Below, in pieces: positions 14,918 through 17,159 of a stretch of DNA of 17,159 nt (position 1 is the stretch's first letter; the number at the start of each line of letters is the position of its first letter). Source of the stretch: an uncultured Eubacterium sp. (GTDB lineage: Bacteria > Bacillota > Clostridia > Lachnospirales > Lachnospiraceae); the NCBI GenBank assembly GCA_910579075.1, contig CAJTSV010000002.1, forward strand, positions 86,975 to 104,133, in the 5' to 3' direction. The notes beneath the pieces are model-generated. The model was not told the origin of the DNA. It was given only the letters and a program-made list of their open reading frames with translations, and did not search any database. Position numbers and translations under genes: made by a program.

Positions 14918-16132
14918 TTACTTGATTACCCTGTAAATAAATTCTCCCGCTTTTACCTGTCCTGAAACAGGGCATTCTGTCTTTTGGAAATCATCCGCAT
15001 TCGTTACCAGTACAGGCGAAGTCAGCAGATAACCTTTTTCCTGAATAAACGATGGCTCAAAGCGGAGCAATGGCTGCCCTGCTTTTACCTGAGTTCCCTC
15101 CTCAGCCAGAGTTTCAAACCCTTCTCCTTCCAGCATTACCGTATTGATTCCTACATGAATCAGCAGCTCCACTCCATCTTTTGTGGTCATCCCAATCGCA
15201 TGTTTGGATGGGAACACCAATGAAATTTCACCATCACAGGGCGCATGGACAATCCCTTCCGAAGGACGGATTGCAAGCCCTAATCCTGCCACACCACTGG
15301 CAAACACTTCATCCTCCACCTCGTCCAGAGGAACAATTTCTCCGGTCAGCGGTGAACAGATTTCCACCGTTTCCCCTTGTCCGGCAGTTCCTTCTGCCTT
15401 CCTTGCTGTCGTTTCCTCCTTCTTCTCTGCTTCCGCCGCTGTTTCCATTTCTGTTTCGATTTCAAAATCTTCTTTGTTCTCCGGCGTAATTCCCCAGAAA
15501 TAAGTCATCACCGTTCCTGAAACCAGTGCAACCGAAATTCCAAGCAGATAGGGCAGGAACGGTGAATACGTCCCCATCGCAAGCGAGAAAATGTTATGGA
15601 ATACAAACGCATCACAAGTCACATGCAACGCACCGTTTATCGCCCCGCCAATACCACTTGCAATAGCCACCACTGCCAGAAGACGTTTGTAGTTCATGAT
15701 GATACCATAAAGAATAGGCTCCGTCACACCGGCAAAAACAGCAGTCAGGATTGCAGGTCCGGCAACTTCGCGGATTCTTGAATGCTTTTTCCCCTTCAGA
15801 TATGCGCCGATTGCAATCCCTATTTCTGCGAATACTGCACATACACATACACCCTCTACCATATCCCCGCCATAATTCGTCAGGTTCTGGAGCGTAATAG
15901 GGGTAAATCCCCAATGCAGCCCCAAAAGTGTCAGGAAAGGATATGCTGCTCCCAAAACAATTCCTGCAAGAATCCTGTTGAATCCAAACAGCCACATCAC
16001 CGCCGCAGATACCTTATCGCCAAGAACTGTACCAAACGGGCCGAAAATCATTACCGTAAAAGGCACCATTATCATAAGCGACAACATTGGATTTAAAAAT
16101 AACTGCAATTCTTTTTTCACTATTTTTTTCAA
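14918..16132 (-). CDS. 3' part of frameshifted beta-glucoside PTS permease (rest of EIIC plus EIIA)
   Basis: 404 codons in the -1 frame relative to the upstream part. It continues the EIIC membrane domain exactly where the other piece ends (helices from about 12, with the substrate-loop motif GVTEPILYGI at 135-144). Then come a charged linker of about 40 residues rich in Glu/Ala and a glucose-type EIIA domain from about 257. Catalytic histidines are visible in SKHAIGM (H311) and LLIHVGIN (H326), the latter being the phosphorylation site. If translated alone it would start at TTG 16132, which overlaps the preceding TGA as TTGA. A weak GGAAAAG lies very close upstream. The free EIIA could still serve other permeases in trans, but half an EIIC would not transport. 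Confidence 0.88.
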   Translation of the reverse strand: MKKIVKKELQLFLNPMLSLMIMVPFTVMIFGPFGTVLGDKVSAAVMWLFGFNRILAGIVLGAAYPFLTLLGLHWGFTPITLQNLTNYGGDMVEGVCVCAVFAEIGIAIGAYLKGKKHSRIREVAGPAILTAVFAGVTEPILYGIIMNYKRLLAVVAIASGIGGAINGALHVTCDAFVFHNIFSLAMGTYSPFLPYLLGISVALVSGTVMTYFWGITPENKEDFEIETEMETAAEAEKKEETTARKAEGTAGQGETVEICSPLTGEIVPLDEVEDEVFASGVAGLGLAIRPSEGIVHAPCDGEISLVFPSKHAIGMTTKDGVELLIHVGINTVMLEGEGFETLAEEGTQVKAGQPLLRFEPSFIQEKGYLLTSPVLVTNADDFQKTECPVSGQVKAGEFIYRVIK

Positions 16133-16821
16133 AACTTTTCCAGTTGGCTGTATACCAGCACAGCAATAAAAATCGGGAACACGGTAGAAGAATAATCAAT
16201 GGGCGTTATGCCGATTCCCATAAAATCCGCGCCACCTTCTGCTGCAAGCAGGCCGGTAAAGTTAGGATCAAGCAGGGCTGCACCGATACCTCCGCCCACA
16301 TATGCATTTCCCCCAAACTGTTTTGCCAGCGTGATTCCCAGAAAAACAGGAAGGAAATAAAATGCCGCATTTCCTGCTGCTGATAAAATCAAATATGTAG
16401 GAGCATCACTCTGCATCAAACCAAACTGGGTAAATACTGTCAGCAGCGCTTTTACCATACCTGCGCCCGCCAACAGGGGAATCAATGGTGAAAATGCACC
16501 GGAAATCACTTTCATAATCCGGTCTGTCAGTTTGACCTTTTTTCCTGAGCCTTCCTTCTCCTCAGATTTTCCCCCAAAATTGGCAACAGACAATATGGCG
16601 TTATAATAATCATTGACTGCCGGGCCGATAACAACCTGATACTGTCCCCCGCTAACCACTATCTGAAGCACATATTTCAGCTTATTCAGTTCTTCTTTCT
16701 TTGCCTTTCCGTCATCTTTTAACTCAAAACGCAATCTGGTAGCACAATGCACAAGGCTATTGATATTCCCCTCACCGCCTACCAGTTCCACAATCTTTTT
16801 TGCTTCTTCTGCATATTTCAT
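16129..16821 (-). CDS. 5' part of frameshifted beta-glucoside PTS permease (EIIB plus first part of EIIC)
   Basis: 230 codons. The EIIB domain (about 1-75) carries the phosphocysteine in NSLVHCATRLRF (C26). The EIIC domain starts near residue 95 (TDRIMKVISGAFSPLIPLLAGAGM) and runs through several membrane segments to SSTVFPIFIAVLVYSQLEKF, then stops at TGA 16129-16131. In the family the chain goes on as ...EK(x)LKKxxP-type sequence, which is exactly what the overlapping -1 frame encodes. The two pieces add up to about 630 residues, the normal BglP-type EIIBCA length. ATG 16821 has GGAGG about 7 nt upstream. It follows the antiterminator remnant by about 70 bp. Confidence 0.9.
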   Translation of the reverse strand: MKYAEEAKKIVELVGGEGNINSLVHCATRLRFELKDDGKAKKEELNKLKYVLQIVVSGGQYQVVIGPAVNDYYNAILSVANFGGKSEEKEGSGKKVKLTDRIMKVISGAFSPLIPLLAGAGMVKALLTVFTQFGLMQSDAPTYLILSAAGNAAFYFLPVFLGITLAKQFGGNAYVGGGIGAALLDPNFTGLLAAEGGADFMGIGITPIDYSSTVFPIFIAVLVYSQLEKF

Positions 16822-16891
16822 TATGTACCCTCCTGATTATTTTCATAAATATGTGTTACTTCTGTCCTAAAGGCACCGGACTCCCCATCCG

Positions 16892-16960
16892 TTATTTATT
16901 CTGATTAATCCGGTTTAAATGCAGAGCCAGATATAGCGTTTCCCCCTCACTTACACTCGA
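16892..16960 (-). pseudogene. C-terminal remnant of a LicT/BglG-family antiterminator
   Basis: The minus-strand reading SEGETLYLALHLNRIN...(TAA at 16892-16894) matches the end of a PRD domain, where the pattern S-x-x-E-x-LYL-x-LH-I-x-R closes the protein. Only about 22 codons remain before sequence of a different character begins near 16961. In Firmicutes a licT-type gene normally sits just upstream of bglP and prevents early termination when beta-glucosides are present. The remaining gap to the permease gene (16822-16891) shows no recognisable antiterminator RNA site. The regulator is therefore decapitated, apparently by the adjacent insertion sequence. The short length makes this assignment moderate, but position and pattern agree. 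Confidence 0.65.
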
Positions 16961-17008
16961 GGCCGCTGAAAAACATCCTGTTTTTTAATATTGAATTTTT
17001 GATGCACG

Positions 17009-17049
17009 CAAAAAATCCACCAGTTTTGAATGGACTGATGGATTTTTTG
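17009..17049 (-). terminator. Bidirectional terminator hairpin in the IS end
   Basis: 16-bp arms (17009-17024 and 17034-17049) with a 9-nt loop. The minus-strand transcript has full pairing with one G-U, and A6/T6 flanks that give a T-run in either direction. It lies about 45 bp after the transposase stop codon and would block transcription entering the beta-glucoside operon from the IS. Confidence 0.75.
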
Positions 17050-17092
17050 TGATTCAGGTAAAGATTTCCTTTATTTCAAGGGATATATTCTC

Positions 17093-17159
17093 TTATTTTT
17101 CATTTATCAGCTTAATGATTCGCTTAAGGTTTACCGCAAATATAGCCATTGCTCCCTGC
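17093..17159 (-). CDS. Transposase C-terminal end (partial)
   Basis: About 21 codons up to TAA (17093-17095), reading AMAIFAVNLKRIIKL near the end. A short tail with an alternating small-hydrophobic stretch, then NLKR and a basic hydrophobic helix, is typical of the ends of DDE transposases (IS1182/IS5-like, from memory). The rest is outside the window, so the family and intactness are unknown. Confidence 0.5.
   Translation of the reverse strand, partial: QGAMAIFAVNLKRIIKLINEK

Larger units (their letters stand above)
14918..16821 (-). pseudogene. EIIBCA beta-glucoside permease gene as a whole, single-base frameshift near 16132
   Basis: The two overlapping pieces above form one ancestral EIIB-EIIC-EIIA gene (BglP type: imports and phosphorylates aryl-beta-glucosides or cellobiose). 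Adding one T to the TTTT run at 16131-16134 (minus strand, AAGTTTTGA) would read ...EKF-L-KKIVKK... without interruption. This may be a true mutation, a sequencing error in the homopolymer, or a translationally coupled split; the rest of the domains show no other damage. Confidence 0.7.
16961..17159 (-). mobile_element. 3' end of an insertion sequence (continues beyond window)
   Basis: It contains the tail of a transposase-like frame, a terminator hairpin, and an AT-rich non-coding end. The boundary next to the antiterminator remnant is placed at GGCCGCTGAAAAAC (16961-16974, plus strand), which I read as the probable terminal inverted repeat. The other end is outside the window, so neither the repeat nor a target duplication can be verified. 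The family is unassigned. Confidence 0.5.

Noticed and set aside
16125..16140. Programmed -1 frameshifting in the EIIBCA gene.
   Set aside because: No canonical X-XXY-YYZ heptamer is in the right frame and no clear downstream pseudoknot was seen. PTS permeases are not known to me to use this, so a one-base deletion is simpler.
16822..16891. Searched for a ribonucleic antiterminator site and overlapping terminator between the antiterminator remnant and the permease gene.
   Set aside because: Only a weak GTCC/GGAC hairpin was found; nothing resembles the conserved antiterminator RNA sequence and there is no T-run.
1..17159. CRISPR arrays, tRNA or rRNA genes, phage genes and toxin-antitoxin pairs.
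   Set aside because: No regularly spaced direct repeats, cloverleaf sequences or matching gene families were seen by eye on either strand.

Overview
All recognisable genes lie on the minus strand, so the window reads right to left. Gene content and style point to an anaerobic Firmicute of the class Clostridia, probably a gut Lachnospiraceae relative. The reasons are AGGAGG-type ribosome sites, consensus SigA-type promoters, an AmmeMemoRadiSam locus, an EIIBCA beta-glucoside PTS with HPr, and CsoR-regulated copper export. The genus is inference. No tRNA, rRNA or CRISPR array was seen.

Right to left. (1) 17159-16961: 3' end of an insertion sequence, with a transposase tail and a terminator hairpin. 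It abuts (2) 16960-16892, the last 22 codons of a LicT/BglG-type antiterminator. (3) 16821-13146: a beta-glucoside operon with an EIIBCA permease split by a -1 frameshift, an intact GH1 6-phospho-beta-glucosidase, and an HPr with Lys at the regulatory Ser46 position. This block is visibly more AT-rich than the rest, and its regulator and permease both look damaged. (4) 13136-13034: a roughly 100-bp inverted-repeat element resembling a miniature transposon.

(5) 12924-12070: a membrane-anchored or secreted polysaccharide deacetylase. (6) 11954-10233: an alpha-phosphoglucomutase with its own promoter. (7) 10179-8473: a methyl-accepting chemotaxis protein with a promoter inside the end of the phosphoglucomutase gene and a strong terminator. 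(8) 8327-6075: the AmmeMemoRadiSam trio (LigB/Memo-like, AMMECR1, radical SAM). The first two genes are in the same reading frame, separated by tandem stop codons. (9) 6078-5915: a roughly 160-bp near-palindrome with perfect 29-bp arms that contains the radical SAM gene's stop codon.

(10) 5900-2623: a promoter, an RmlD-like reductase, an acidic amino acid/dicarboxylate symporter, a lipoprotein solute-binding protein and a terminator, together a clear three-gene transcription unit. (11) 2610-1: csoR-copA copper efflux, with a CsoR-type operator exactly filling the 17-bp spacer of its promoter. copA runs off the left edge.

No wholly new system is obvious. The most distinctive material is the two fold-back elements, the decaying beta-glucoside operon, the Lys46 HPr and the split AmmeMemoRadiSam gene pair.
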